Shown: piece by piece, positions 35,582 through 44,053 of the stretch
Numbering within the stretch: the stretch's first letter is position 1
How the letters are laid out: each line of letters starts with the position of its first letter
Source: Chromobacterium violaceum ATCC 12472
GTDB taxonomy: Bacteria; Pseudomonadota; Gammaproteobacteria; Burkholderiales; Chromobacteriaceae
Reading direction: 5' to 3'
NCBI RefSeq assembly: GCF_000007705.1
Contig: NC_005085.1
Location: 1,931,752 to 1,995,751, forward strand
DNA length: 64,000 bases
Notes under the pieces: generated by a model
What the model was told of the DNA's origin: nothing
Database searches by the model: none
Seen by the model: only the letters and a program-made list of their open reading frames with translations
Program-made: the position numbers and the translations under genes

Positions 35582-36967
35582 TTGAGTCTTGAAGCAAGCA
35601 TTGCCCGTTACGCGGCGACGATCCAGTTTGAACAATTGACGCCAGGCGCGGTAGAGATCGCCTTGCAGGCCATCACCGACATCCTGGGGGTGACGATAGC
35701 GGGCGCGGAGGATCCGGACGTCGCCATCCTCGCCGGGGTGGTCGAGAGCTGGGGCGGCGCGCCCCAGGCTACCGTGCTGGGGCGACGGGCGCGGTTGCCT
35801 GCGCCGATGGCGGCGCTGCTCAATGGCGCGGCATCGCGCGTTCTGGATTTCGACGATGTGGCGGATCCGCTTGGCACGCATCCCAGCGTCGCGCTGTTTC
35901 CGGCATTGCTGGCCATCGCCGAACAGACCCCGGGTGTCAGCGGCCGGGAATTCATCACCGCCTTCGCCATTGGCCAAGACCTGTCGGTGCGCTTGGCGGA
36001 GGCGCGCCGGGAGACGCTGCTGCAAAGCGGCCGCTATGACTTGAGCAAGGTGATCGCCGCTACCGCGGCTGCGGGCCGGTTGCATCGGCTCAGCGAGGAA
36101 CAGTTGCGTCATGCGATGGGCATCGCCTATACCTCGGCGCTTGGAGAGGCGCAGTGCATGATAGACGGCGCGCCTACGGTGTCCTATCAGCAGGGGCTGG
36201 TCGCTTCCAATGCCGTCAAGGCGGTGCTGCTGGCCAAGGCGGGTTTCGGCGGCACGGTGAATTTCCTCACCGGGCGCTGGGGCTATTATTCCTCGTTCGA
36301 GCCGGGCTCCGATCTGTCCAGGGTCTCGGGCGGGCTGGGAGAGCGCTTCGCCGGCGAGGGCGGCGTGGCGTTCAAGCCTTATCCGACCTGCCGGCCCAAT
36401 ACCTCGGCAGCCGCTGTGACGCTGGCATTGACCGGCGGCCGTCCCTATCGGGCCGAAGAGATCGAAACCATCTCGATCCGGACCAACCGGCAGATATACG
36501 ATCTGGTCAGCGCGCCGGTGGAACAAAAACGCGAGCCGCAGACCATAGTCGATGCGCGCTTCAGCATCGCCTACAATGTCGCGGTGGCGTTGGCGACCGG
36601 AGACGTGTTCATCGACGATTTCACCGAGGAGGCGATACGGCGCCCGGACGTGATCGCGATCAGCCGTCTGGTCCATCCGGAAACTGCTGCTGAGTGTGAG
36701 ATTCCTGAGTTGGGCACCCACGGCCTGATCAAGGTGGAGATCCGGCTGCGCGACGGCTCTGTGTTGCAGGGCCAGATCGACTATCCGAAGGGCAATCCGC
36801 GGAATCCGATGAGCCGGGACGAAATCCAAGCCAAGTTCGTGAAATGCGTTTCACGCAGCGGACAGACCGCGCTGGCGGGCCGGGCTCAGGCCATATTGCG
36901 CGCGATAGACGGTCTGCCGGAACAGGATAGCCCGTTCAGCAGCGTGCTGGGCCTGCTGTGCGACTAA
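35582..36967 (+). CDS. MmgE/PrpD family protein
   Basis: A 461-residue member of the family of 2-methylcitrate dehydratase, cis-aconitate decarboxylase and iminodisuccinate epimerase. Seen: NGAASRVLDFDDVADPLGTHPSVALFPALLA with the family's DFDD and HPS pattern, and FKPYPTCRPNTSAA. The start is TTG at 35582, preceded by AGGAG at eight bases; no better ATG lies near. As last gene of the operon it could hydrate, dehydrate or decarboxylate the di- or tricarboxylic intermediate. The exact reaction is not predictable from sequence. Confidence 0.82.
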   Translation: MSLEASIARYAATIQFEQLTPGAVEIALQAITDILGVTIAGAEDPDVAILAGVVESWGGAPQATVLGRRARLPAPMAALLNGAASRVLDFDDVADPLGTHPSVALFPALLAIAEQTPGVSGREFITAFAIGQDLSVRLAEARRETLLQSGRYDLSKVIAATAAAGRLHRLSEEQLRHAMGIAYTSALGEAQCMIDGAPTVSYQQGLVASNAVKAVLLAKAGFGGTVNFLTGRWGYYSSFEPGSDLSRVSGGLGERFAGEGGVAFKPYPTCRPNTSAAAVTLALTGGRPYRAEEIETISIRTNRQIYDLVSAPVEQKREPQTIVDARFSIAYNVAVALATGDVFIDDFTEEAIRRPDVIAISRLVHPETAAECEIPELGTHGLIKVEIRLRDGSVLQGQIDYPKGNPRNPMSRDEIQAKFVKCVSRSGQTALAGRAQAILRAIDGLPEQDSPFSSVLGLLCD

Positions 36968-36995
36968 GCGCCGCTTGATGGGCCATCGAGTGGGC

Positions 36996-37020
36996 ATCCC
37001 GCGCGCGCCGCGGGATTTTT
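36996..37020. terminator. Bidirectional terminator between the operon and the MarR gene
   Basis: Stem ATCCCGCG / CGCGGGAT with a five-base loop and a TTTT tail, 28 bases after the MmgE/PrpD stop. The convergent MarR gene ends immediately beyond it. Confidence 0.8.
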
Positions 37021-37472
37021 CATTCCCTGATCCTGTCGGCGGCCCGGGAGATGGCGTCCAGCGTCAGATCCGTGATGTGCAGCGCCTCGGCGCTGACATC
37101 CTGCAGCAGCCGTTCGCGGATGTCGCGCACGACTTGATCGACTTGCGCCGCCATTGTCTTGCCTGCCTCGGTCAGCATCAGCACTTTGGCGCGGCGGTCG
37201 GTTGGGTCGTCGCGGCGCACGACCAGCCCGGAACTTTCCAAATGGTCGATCAGCCTGACGAGAGACTGGCCCTCGATGCCGAGATGTTCGGCGAGCGCGC
37301 GCTGGCGCAGTCCTTCTCCCAGCCGGCCAATCAGCCATAGCGGCGTCGTGGTAGCTTCGGACAGGCCGTACTTCTTCAGCTCTTCATCGGCGACTTGGCG
37401 CCATAGGCGGGCGGCGCGCTGCAATCGCAGGCAGAAACTGTCGTTGGCGACAGAGAGCAGGCTGATGGACAA
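37020..37472 (-). CDS. MarR family transcriptional regulator
   Basis: A 150-residue winged-helix protein. Seen: LRQRALAEHLGIEGQSLVRLIDHLESSGLVVRRDDPTDRRAKVLMLTEAG (recognition helix and DxR wing, split), flanked by dimerisation helices. It faces the end of the 25-37 kb operon, with its own promoter carrying a long inverted repeat. It may govern that operon, although no copy of the repeat is evident near 25.1 kb. Resemblance to SlyA-like regulators makes an aromatic acid ligand plausible. Confidence 0.85.
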   Translation of the reverse strand: MSISLLSVANDSFCLRLQRAARLWRQVADEELKKYGLSEATTTPLWLIGRLGEGLRQRALAEHLGIEGQSLVRLIDHLESSGLVVRRDDPTDRRAKVLMLTEAGKTMAAQVDQVVRDIRERLLQDVSAEALHITDLTLDAISRAADRIRE

Positions 37473-37511
37473 GAATTTCTCCCGTTGGCGGTGGCGCTTT
37501 CGCGAACCGGG

Positions 37512-37550
37512 TTGGCGTATCGCGGCAGATCATGCCATATGATACGCCAA
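37512..37550. promoter_or_regulatory. Long inverted repeat upstream of the MarR gene
   Basis: TTGGCGTATC at 37512-37521 is the exact reverse complement of GATACGCCAA at 37541-37550, with 19 bases between. It lies 40 bases upstream of the MarR start and is a candidate operator for autoregulation. Confidence 0.55.
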
Positions 37551-37590
37551 CATCGGCTCTGCGATGAAACGTCGCGTTCGGGGAGAAAGG

Positions 37591-38052
37591 TTAGTATGGC
37601 ACGACGCGGTCGTTGCCGCCGCCGCTCAGCACTTTGACGCGCTGGTTGACGACGAAGGGGATGTCGGCTTCCTGGACGATGGAAATGGTGCGGCCGGTAT
37701 CCAGCTTGACGGTGATTTCCAGCGCGTTCTTGGTCATCGCGCGTTGCGCGGCCTGGGTGCCGAAGCCGCCGGCCAGCGCACCGACGATGCCGCCGGCGAT
37801 CTGGCCCTTGCCGCCGCCGATGTTGCTGCCGGCCAGGCCGCCCAGCGCGGCGCCGCCGAGGGTCAGCAGCTCATTGTTCTGGCCTTCCATTTTCACGTTC
37901 TGCACCGACAGCACGGTGCCGAGCTGCACGGTCTGCGCCTGACGCATCTGACCCTTGGAGTAGACAGCTGCGGAGTCGGACGTCGAGCAGCCGGCGAGCA
38001 CGCCGACGCTCAGAAGGCTGATCAGGGTGATGCGGTTGAGGGAAGAAATCAT
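37591..38052 (-). CDS. Glycine-zipper outer-membrane lipoprotein (SlyB/Pcp-like)
   Basis: A 153-residue lipoprotein. Seen: signal peptide with lipobox LAGC (Cys22), a glycine-zipper hairpin rich in GGAALGGLAGSNIGG and GGIVGALAGGFG (about residues 67-100), and a C-terminal beta region ending VVNQRVKVLSGG. This is the SlyB/PCP architecture, which stabilises the outer membrane. It is monocistronic, 22 bases before pyrD's end. Confidence 0.85.
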   Translation of the reverse strand: MISSLNRITLISLLSVGVLAGCSTSDSAAVYSKGQMRQAQTVQLGTVLSVQNVKMEGQNNELLTLGGAALGGLAGSNIGGGKGQIAGGIVGALAGGFGTQAAQRAMTKNALEITVKLDTGRTISIVQEADIPFVVNQRVKVLSGGGNDRVVPY

Positions 38053-38074
38053 TTTTCCTGCTCCATTCTTAACT

Positions 38075-39109
38075 TTAGTTGCGAGCTTGTAGATATTGCG
38101 CCGTCGCCCGGGCGCATTCGCCGACCAGTTCAGGGCCGCGATAGATCAGGCCGCTGTACAGCTGCACCAGGCTGGCGCCGGCATCCAGTTTTTCCACGGC
38201 GTCATTGCCGGAAAGGATGCCGCCAACACCTATGATAGGCATGGCGCCGCCAAGTTCCTTGTGCAGTTTGCGTATGACTTCTGTGGATCGGGCGCGGACC
38301 GGCGCGCCGGACAAGCCGCCCGCCTCGCTTTCCAGCGGATGGCCGGCCACTTCGCGGCGCGACAGCGTGGTGTTGGTGGCGATGACGCCGTCTATGCCGT
38401 TGCCGGTCAGCAGGCGGGCGATTTCCGCGATCTGCTCGTCGTCCAGGTCCGGCGCGATCTTCACCGCCAGCGGCACGTAGCGGCCGTGCTGATCGGCCAG
38501 CGCCAGCTGGCGCTGTTTCAGCGCGGCCAGCAGCCGGCCCAATTCGTCGCCTTGCTGCAGTTGGCGCAGGTTCTTGGTGTTGGGCGAGGAGATGTTGACG
38601 GTGACGTAGCTGGCGGCGGCGTAGACCTGATCCAGGCAGGCCAGGTAGTCGTCCACCGCGTTTTCTATCGGCGTGATCGCGTTCTTGCCGATGTTGATGC
38701 CCAGCACGCCCTTGAATTTGCTGCGGCGGACGTTGTCCAGCAGCGCGGCCACGCCATGGTTGTTGAAACCCATCCGGTTGATGATGGCTTCGTGCTCAGG
38801 CAGGCGGAACAGCCGCGGCTTGGGATTACCGTCCTGAGGGCGGGGGGTGACGGTGCCGATTTCGATGAAGCCGAAGCCCAGCGCGGCCAGCGCGTCGATG
38901 TGGGCGCCGTTCTTGTCCAGGCCGGCGGCCAGTCCCACCGGGTTCGGGAAAGTCAGGCCCATCGCCTGGACCGGCTGGCGCGCGGCGGGAGAGGCGGCCA
39001 GCGGCGTCAGATGCAGCCGATGCGCGCGGTCGAGCATCTTCAGCGTGTGCTCGTGGGCGGTTTCCGCGTCGAACTTGAACAGCAGCGGGCGCAGCAGCGG
39101 GTACAGCAT
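38075..39109 (-). CDS. pyrD: Dihydroorotate dehydrogenase (quinone), class 2
   Basis: A 344-residue membrane-associated flavoenzyme of pyrimidine synthesis that passes electrons to ubiquinone. Seen: N-terminal amphipathic helices ([19 protein letters not shown]) typical of class 2, [19 protein letters not shown], the catalytic-serine loop [14 protein letters not shown], and FMN phosphate-binding [15 protein letters not shown] and [11 protein letters not shown]. Length and order are normal. Confidence 0.96.
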   Translation of the reverse strand: MLYPLLRPLLFKFDAETAHEHTLKMLDRAHRLHLTPLAASPAARQPVQAMGLTFPNPVGLAAGLDKNGAHIDALAALGFGFIEIGTVTPRPQDGNPKPRLFRLPEHEAIINRMGFNNHGVAALLDNVRRSKFKGVLGINIGKNAITPIENAVDDYLACLDQVYAAASYVTVNISSPNTKNLRQLQQGDELGRLLAALKQRQLALADQHGRYVPLAVKIAPDLDDEQIAEIARLLTGNGIDGVIATNTTLSRREVAGHPLESEAGGLSGAPVRARSTEVIRKLHKELGGAMPIIGVGGILSGNDAVEKLDAGASLVQLYSGLIYRGPELVGECARATAQYLQARN

Positions 39110-39128
39110 GGCATTCTCCGGGCAGACA

Positions 39129-39154
39129 AATGCCCGGCATTATAACCGGGCATT
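39129..39154 (-). promoter_or_regulatory. Hairpin with embedded -10 element between rutE-like gene and pyrD
   Basis: AATGCCCGG / CCGGGCATT is a 9-bp stem whose loop on the minus strand holds TATAAT, a perfect -10 box, 34 bases before pyrD. The element may both end the upstream transcript and start pyrD's. A consensus -35 is not seen at 17 bases. Confidence 0.5.
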
Positions 39155-39181
39155 GGGATCAGGCCAGCGGCAATCGTCTGT

Positions 39182-39772
39182 TTACAGGATCTGGCAGGCC
39201 TCGTCGAAGCCGAAGCGGGGCGAGCGCGGGAACAGCTTGTCGGCTTCGCCGTAGCCCAGGTTGATCAGGAAGTTGGACTTGACGCGCCCGTCCGGGAAGA
39301 AGGCGGCGTCCACGGCGGCGTTGTCGAAGCCGGACATCGGGCCGCAATCCAGGCCCAGCGAGCGCGCGGCCAGGATCAGGTAGGCGCCTTGCAGCGTGCC
39401 GTTGCGGAAGGCGGTGGTATCGATCAGCGGCTGGTTGCCCTCGAACCAGCTCTTGGCGTCCGCGTGCGGGAACAGCTGGGGCAGATGCTCGTAGAAGCGC
39501 GTGTCATGGGCGACGATCACGCAGACCGGCGCGGCCATGGTCTTGTCGACGTTGCCGGCGGCCAGGCAGGGTTTCAGCTTGGCCTTGGCCGCTTCGCTCT
39601 TGACGAACACGAAGCGGGCCGGCGAGCAGTTGGCGCTGGTGGGCGCCTGTTTCAGCAGCTCGTGCAGCTGGTGCAGCAGCTCGTCGCTCACCGGACGCGG
39701 TTGCCAGTGGCTGTGGGTGCGGGCGTTCAGGAACAGCTGTTCCAGCGTGGCGTGGGAGAGGGGAGTGCTCAT
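39182..39772 (-). CDS. Nitroreductase family protein, malonic semialdehyde reductase-like
   Basis: A 196-residue FMN enzyme of the RutE/HadB group. Seen: the N-terminal [35 protein letters not shown], with the PTSxNxxP flavin loop, and [23 protein letters not shown] with the typical SGFD sequence. RutE reduces malonic semialdehyde in uracil breakdown, but no other rut gene is near, so its substrate is uncertain. It is overlapped by four bases with motD upstream. Confidence 0.85.
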   Translation of the reverse strand: MSTPLSHATLEQLFLNARTHSHWQPRPVSDELLHQLHELLKQAPTSANCSPARFVFVKSEAAKAKLKPCLAAGNVDKTMAAPVCVIVAHDTRFYEHLPQLFPHADAKSWFEGNQPLIDTTAFRNGTLQGAYLILAARSLGLDCGPMSGFDNAAVDAAFFPDGRVKSNFLINLGYGEADKLFPRSPRFGFDEACQIL

Positions 39773-40602
39773 GGTCTTACCTCGGTTGGGGTGGGGGTAT
39801 GGTTGCCTGGCGCCTTGGCGGCAGGGGCGGCGTTTTCGGCGGCAGGTTCCTCGAAGGTATTCGCCTGGACGGAAATGGTGACGCGGCGATTGCGCGCGCG
39901 GCCGTCCGCGGTGGCGTTGTCTGCCACCGGCTGGTTGGCGCCGTGGCCGACGGCGACCAGGCGCTGGGGATCGACGCCGCTTTCCTGGAACAGGCGCACC
40001 ACGCCGCCGGCGCGGGCGGCGGACAGCTCCCAGTTGGATGGGAACACCGGCGTGCGGATCGGCGCGTCGTCGGTGAAGCCTTCCACCTTGATCGCGTTGT
40101 CGACGCCGGCCAGCAGTTTGGCCATATTGGACATCAGCGGCATCGACTGCTGGTTGGGGACGGCCTGTCCGACGGCGAACAGCGCGCTGTCGCGGATGTC
40201 GATATGGATGCCCTGGTTGCTTTGGGTGATGGTGACTTCGCCGCTCTGCACCAGCGGGCTCAGCGCCTTGGCCAGGTTCTGCGTCAGCTGGCCCAGCTTG
40301 GCCGCTTCCTCGGCTTTGCGGTTGCGGGCGGTGGACTTGGCGATCGGCTTGGTCTGCGGAATTTCTATCATGGTGTTGGCGCCGCCGGTGGGCGGCGTGG
40401 TCTGCACCGTGATCGTCGTGCCGCTGCGGAAGGCGTCCATGATGGCGGAAGACATCACCCGGTACTTGCCCTCGTTCAGCGACGAGATCGCGTACATCAC
40501 CACGAAGAAGGCGAACAGCAGCGTGATGAAGTCGGCGTAGGAAACCAGCCAGCGCTCGTGGTTCTCGTGCTCTTCTTCCTGCTTCCTGCGTCGCGATGCC
40601 AT
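39769..40602 (-). CDS. motD: Flagellar stator protein MotD (MotB family)
   Basis: A 277-residue stator B subunit. Seen: basic cytoplasmic start, one transmembrane helix [18 protein letters not shown] with the proton-carrying Asp24, then a periplasmic OmpA/MotB peptidoglycan-binding domain ([44 protein letters not shown]). The [18 protein letters not shown] start is that of MotD rather than MotB. No stator A subunit (motC/motA) is adjacent, which is unusual. It lies 15 bases downstream of the S49 peptidase gene. Confidence 0.87.
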   Translation of the reverse strand: MASRRRKQEEEHENHERWLVSYADFITLLFAFFVVMYAISSLNEGKYRVMSSAIMDAFRSGTTITVQTTPPTGGANTMIEIPQTKPIAKSTARNRKAEEAAKLGQLTQNLAKALSPLVQSGEVTITQSNQGIHIDIRDSALFAVGQAVPNQQSMPLMSNMAKLLAGVDNAIKVEGFTDDAPIRTPVFPSNWELSAARAGGVVRLFQESGVDPQRLVAVGHGANQPVADNATADGRARNRRVTISVQANTFEEPAAENAAPAAKAPGNHTPTPTEVRP

Positions 40603-40617
40603 GTCCGCCTCCGCGTG

Positions 40618-41556
40618 TCAGAACAGTTTGGCGTCGAACAGCGACTTCACGCCGCCGGCGAACTCCACGCCGATGCGGCGAGCCACTCGGCTGGAGAAGT
40701 CGTCCTGCTGGGTGAAGTCCACGGTCTTCTGGGCCTTGACCACGTCGCGGGCCACCGAGGCGACGGTGCCGTAGCCGTCGGCCAGTCCCAGCGGAATCGC
40801 TTTTTCGCCCAGCCAGACCATGCCGCTGAATGTCTGGGCGTCCTTCTTCAGCCGCTGGCCGCGGCCGGTCTCCACCGCCTGGATGAACTGATGGTGGATG
40901 TCGTCCAGCAATTGCTGGCGGATGGCGTCGTGTTTGGGATTGGGCGGGGAGAACGGGTCGCCCATCGCCTTGTTCTCGCCGGCGGTCTTCAAGCGGCGGT
41001 CTATGCCCAGTTTTTCCATCGCGCCGGTGAAGCCGAAACCGTCCGACAGCACGCCGATGGAGCCGACGATGCTGGCCTTGTCGACGAAAATCTTGTCGGC
41101 GGCGGCGGCGATGTAATAGCAGCCGGACGCGCAGACTTCGCTGACCACCACGTAGACGGGAATGTCGGCATGCAGCTTCTTCAGGCGCCGGATTTCATCG
41201 TAGACCATGCCGGACAGCACCGGGCTGCCGCCGGGGCTGTTGGCGTCGATGATCACGCCCTTGGTGCCCTTGTCGCGGAAGGCGTGGTCCAGCGCCGAGA
41301 TCATTTTCTTGCCGGTTTCGTTTTCGCTGCTGATGGCGCCGTCCAGCTCGATCACCGCGGTATGGCCGCCGCCGGTCAGGCTGGCGCCGCTTTTTTCCTC
41401 GCCGCGCATGAAGACGCTGGCGGCGATCAAGCCTATGACCAGCAGCCAGGCCAGCCGGAAGAAGATTTTCCATTGCCGGCTGCGGCGCTGTTCCACCAGG
41501 GAGGCGGAGGCGAGCTTTTCCAGCAGTTGTCGTTCCCAGTTTTGGGTGTCGCTCAT
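40618..41556 (-). CDS. S49 family signal peptide peptidase (SppA/SohB-like)
   Basis: A 312-residue membrane-bound serine protease. Seen: one transmembrane helix near residues 30-50 ([20 protein letters not shown]), then the S49 domain with [13 protein letters not shown] and the nucleophile region [19 protein letters not shown], and [10 protein letters not shown]. It is about half the length of the double-domain E. coli SppA, as in many bacteria. It digests released signal peptides in the membrane. It follows the Rieske gene by 43 bases. Confidence 0.9.
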   Translation of the reverse strand: MSDTQNWERQLLEKLASASLVEQRRSRQWKIFFRLAWLLVIGLIAASVFMRGEEKSGASLTGGGHTAVIELDGAISSENETGKKMISALDHAFRDKGTKGVIIDANSPGGSPVLSGMVYDEIRRLKKLHADIPVYVVVSEVCASGCYYIAAAADKIFVDKASIVGSIGVLSDGFGFTGAMEKLGIDRRLKTAGENKAMGDPFSPPNPKHDAIRQQLLDDIHHQFIQAVETGRGQRLKKDAQTFSGMVWLGEKAIPLGLADGYGTVASVARDVVKAQKTVDFTQQDDFSSRVARRIGVEFAGGVKSLFDAKLF

Positions 41557-41599
41557 TTTTCGGGCCTGCTCCAGGATAATCCCGTGAGTCTAGCAAAAT

Positions 41600-41959
41600 T
41601 CAGGCGGGCATGACATTCAGCCAGACTTGGCCGTTTTCCTCGAACACATCGAGCGCGGCCAGCGATTGCCCGCGGCAGGGGCCCCAGGTGCAATAGCCGG
41701 TGTCCGGCCGGTAGCGCGCGCCGTGCATGCCGCAGATCAGGTAGTGGCCGGACAGGTCGAACAGGTTGCCATCCTGCAGGTCCAGCTCCACCGGGATGTG
41801 GCAGCAGCGGTTCAGATAGCCGTAGGCTTGCCCGCGGTAGCGGATGACGAAGGCGGGCAGGCGGCCGCCATCGGTTTGCTCGATCTCGAAGCGGCGGCCG
41901 AGGCCGCCGTCTTCCAGTTCGGCGGAGCCGCAGATCAGCAGAGCCTGGGGAGCAGCCAT
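41600..41959 (-). CDS. Rieske [2Fe-2S] domain protein
   Basis: A 119-residue protein that is one Rieske domain. Seen: first ligand pair in LNRCCHIPVELD and second in YLICGMHGARY (C-x-H and C-x2-H), giving a complete [2Fe-2S] site. It has no membrane segment, so it would be a soluble ferredoxin-like electron carrier. The start at 41959 lies 25 bases inside the upstream HAD gene. The cluster rluC-HAD-Rieske-S49 beside rne is common in betaproteobacteria. Confidence 0.85.
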   Translation of the reverse strand: MAAPQALLICGSAELEDGGLGRRFEIEQTDGGRLPAFVIRYRGQAYGYLNRCCHIPVELDLQDGNLFDLSGHYLICGMHGARYRPDTGYCTWGPCRGQSLAALDVFEENGQVWLNVMPA

Positions 41960-42591
41960 GACGACAGCTCGGGCAGCGAGTGGACGATGGCGCGGGGCTG
42001 GCAGCGCGTCAGCTCCTCGCTGCCGTGGGCGCCGTGACTGATGCCGACGCCGTGGCTGCCCGCATTCAGCGCCATCAGCAGGTCGTGGCTGGTGTCTCCC
42101 ACCATCACCGCGCGGCGGCATTCGACGCCGAAATAAGCGGTCAGCTGCAACAGCATGTCCGGGTGCGGCTTGGAGTGGCATTCGTCCACGGTGCGGGTGG
42201 CGTCGAACAGCTCGCCTATGCCGGCCGCGGCCAATGCGCGGTCCAGGCCGGCGCGGCTGCTGCCGGTGGCGATGGCGACGAAGGCGCCGGCGTCGCGTAT
42301 CGCCTCCAGCGTGTCGCGGGCGGCGTCGAACAGCGTGACGCGGTCGAGATCGGCCTGGTAGCGGCGGCGAAAGGCGTCTACCAGGTCCGGCAGCCGCGTC
42401 GCCTGGTCCGGCGGGCAGAACTGTTGCATCGCCTCGGCCAGCCTGAGTCCGATCACGTGGCTGGCGGCCTCGCGGCCAGGCACCGGCAGGGCCAGATCGC
42501 GGCAGGCTTGCTGGATGGCGTTCACGATATGGGCGGTGGAGTCCATCAGCGTGCCGTCCCAGTCGAACACTACCAGATCATATTCACGCAT
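41935..42591 (-). CDS. HAD-family phosphatase (phosphoglycolate phosphatase-like)
   Basis: A 218-residue HAD subclass IA hydrolase. Seen: motif I VFDWDGTLMDS at residues 7-17, motif II ATGSS, the lysine of motif III (CHSKPHPDML) and motif IV VGDTSHDLLMA, all intact. Substrate is probably a small sugar or glycolate phosphate. The ATG shares a base with the rluC stop and the 3' end overlaps the Rieske gene. Confidence 0.87.
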   Translation of the reverse strand: MREYDLVVFDWDGTLMDSTAHIVNAIQQACRDLALPVPGREAASHVIGLRLAEAMQQFCPPDQATRLPDLVDAFRRRYQADLDRVTLFDAARDTLEAIRDAGAFVAIATGSSRAGLDRALAAAGIGELFDATRTVDECHSKPHPDMLLQLTAYFGVECRRAVMVGDTSHDLLMALNAGSHGVGISHGAHGSEELTRCQPRAIVHSLPELSSWLLPRLC

Positions 42592-43529
42592 CAGCGCGGC
42601 TCCAGGCTTTTCAGGAATTTCTGCAGCTCCGGCGGCAGCGGCGCCTCCAGTTTCAGCGTGGCGCCGGTCAGCGGATGCGGCAGGGTCAGGCTTTTCGCGT
42701 GCAGGAACATGCGCTTCAGTCCGCGCCGCGCCAGTTCCTTGTTGTAAGCGAAATCGCCGTATTTTTCGTCGCCGGCGATCGCGCAACCGTTGGCTTGCAT
42801 GTGCACCCGGATCTGGTGGGTGCGGCCGGTGCGCAGATGCGCTTCCACCAGCGTAAATTCAGTGTAGCGCTGCTGGATGGAGAAGTTGGTGTGCGCGTAT
42901 TGGCCGTCGTCGCCTTCGGCGATTTTCACGCGCCGCTCGCCGTCCGGCGTGTGGAATTTGTACAACGGCAGTTTCACCTGCTTGACGTTTTCCGGCCAGT
43001 GGCCGGTGGCCAGCGCCAGGTATCGCTTGTCCGGCACGTTGTCGCGCATCATGTCGTGCAGGCGGGTCAGCGCCGAGCGCTTCTTGGCCAGCATCAACAG
43101 GCCGGAGGTCTCGCGGTCCAGCCGGTGGACCAGCTCCAGATAGCGCCATTCCGGATGGGCGCGGCGCAGCTGCTCGATCACGCCGAAAGATACGCCGCTG
43201 CCGCCGTGCACCGCCACGCCGGCCGGCTTGTCGATCACCAGCAAGGCGTCGTCTTCGTAGACCACCGGGAAGGTGGCCGCGGGAACGGTCTTTTCCGCGC
43301 GTTCGGCGACGCGGATGGGCGGGATGCGCAGCATGTCGCCGGCGGCCACGCGGTAGCTGGCGTCGACGCGGCCCTTGTTCACCCGCACCTCGCCGGAGCG
43401 CAGGATGCGGTAGATGTGGCTCTTGGGCACTCCCTTCAGCAGGCGTTGCAGGTAGTTGTCCAGCCGTTGGCCGGCATCTTCTGCGTCCACTTCAAGGAAG
43501 GTTACGGAATCTTTGCGAATGTCTGTCAT
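42591..43529 (-). CDS. rluC: 23S rRNA pseudouridine synthase RluC
   Basis: A 312-residue RluA-family enzyme that isomerises U955, U2504 and U2580 in E. coli 23S rRNA. Seen: an N-terminal S4 RNA-binding domain (QRLDNYLQRLLKGVPKSHIYRILRSGEVRVNKGR, split), the catalytic Asp in VHRLDRETSGLLMLAK, and GRTHQIRVHMQANGCAIAGDEKYG (split). The ATG at 43529 was chosen over an upstream start because homologues begin near TDIRKDSV. It is divergent from rne, an arrangement also found in E. coli. Confidence 0.92.
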   Translation of the reverse strand: MTDIRKDSVTFLEVDAEDAGQRLDNYLQRLLKGVPKSHIYRILRSGEVRVNKGRVDASYRVAAGDMLRIPPIRVAERAEKTVPAATFPVVYEDDALLVIDKPAGVAVHGGSGVSFGVIEQLRRAHPEWRYLELVHRLDRETSGLLMLAKKRSALTRLHDMMRDNVPDKRYLALATGHWPENVKQVKLPLYKFHTPDGERRVKIAEGDDGQYAHTNFSIQQRYTEFTLVEAHLRTGRTHQIRVHMQANGCAIAGDEKYGDFAYNKELARRGLKRMFLHAKSLTLPHPLTGATLKLEAPLPPELQKFLKSLEPR

Positions 43530-44053
43530 ATTGCTTATACTTATGGCGCTGTCCGCGGTGCGCGGCACCCGAAGCGGGCAGCGGTCGGAAAGCCAAGGTC
43601 ACGGCCTGTTTCGCGTGATGCTGCTGCGGAAATCCGAAATGGCCGGCAGGGGCCAACTCCTGACCTGATGCCGTTTTCACAGCCGCAGCCAAGGTTAACT
43701 CGCTCACCGAAAAGTAGCGATGGTAATGCATTTATACGCATAACGCACTCACGAGTATTCCATCTCTCGATGCCAAGCCAGTCGGGAGATTTTGCAGCGA
43801 AGTTTGACCCGGCATGCCAGCCGTTCTGCAATGTTTGTCCCGCCAGGCAGGCGGGATCGGCGGCGACGCCGATGCGCCGGTTGCGCACAGAATCGCGGGG
43901 CTGCATGTGACCCAATCAGGAAGTCGGCTTTCATAGCAAACCTGTTTTTCTCGATCTTTACCTCGACACTTCTTTCGGAAAGCGCCCATTTATAGTCACT
44001 GGGCCGTCAAATACTGGCTGCATCCTTGCGTGAGTGCTGCGCAAGGAATGTAA
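43530..44053. other. Divergent rluC-rne promoter and long rne leader
   Basis: A 524-base gap. Near 43725-43750 an AT-rich stretch (GCATTTATACGCATAA) could be part of the rne promoter, which leaves some 300 bases of leader. The rne mRNA of other proteobacteria has a long structured 5' leader through which RNase E controls its own level; the length here fits, but I did not resolve specific stem-loops. Short frames inside show no protein features. Confidence 0.5.

Noticed and set aside
25275-36967. Mevalonate pathway for isoprenoid synthesis
   Set aside because: Only an HMG-CoA reductase homologue is present; HMG-CoA synthase, mevalonate kinase, phosphomevalonate kinase and decarboxylase are absent.
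25275-36967. Polyketide or other standard secondary-metabolite cluster
   Set aside because: No ketosynthase, acyltransferase, carrier-protein array, NRPS or terpene synthase gene is present.
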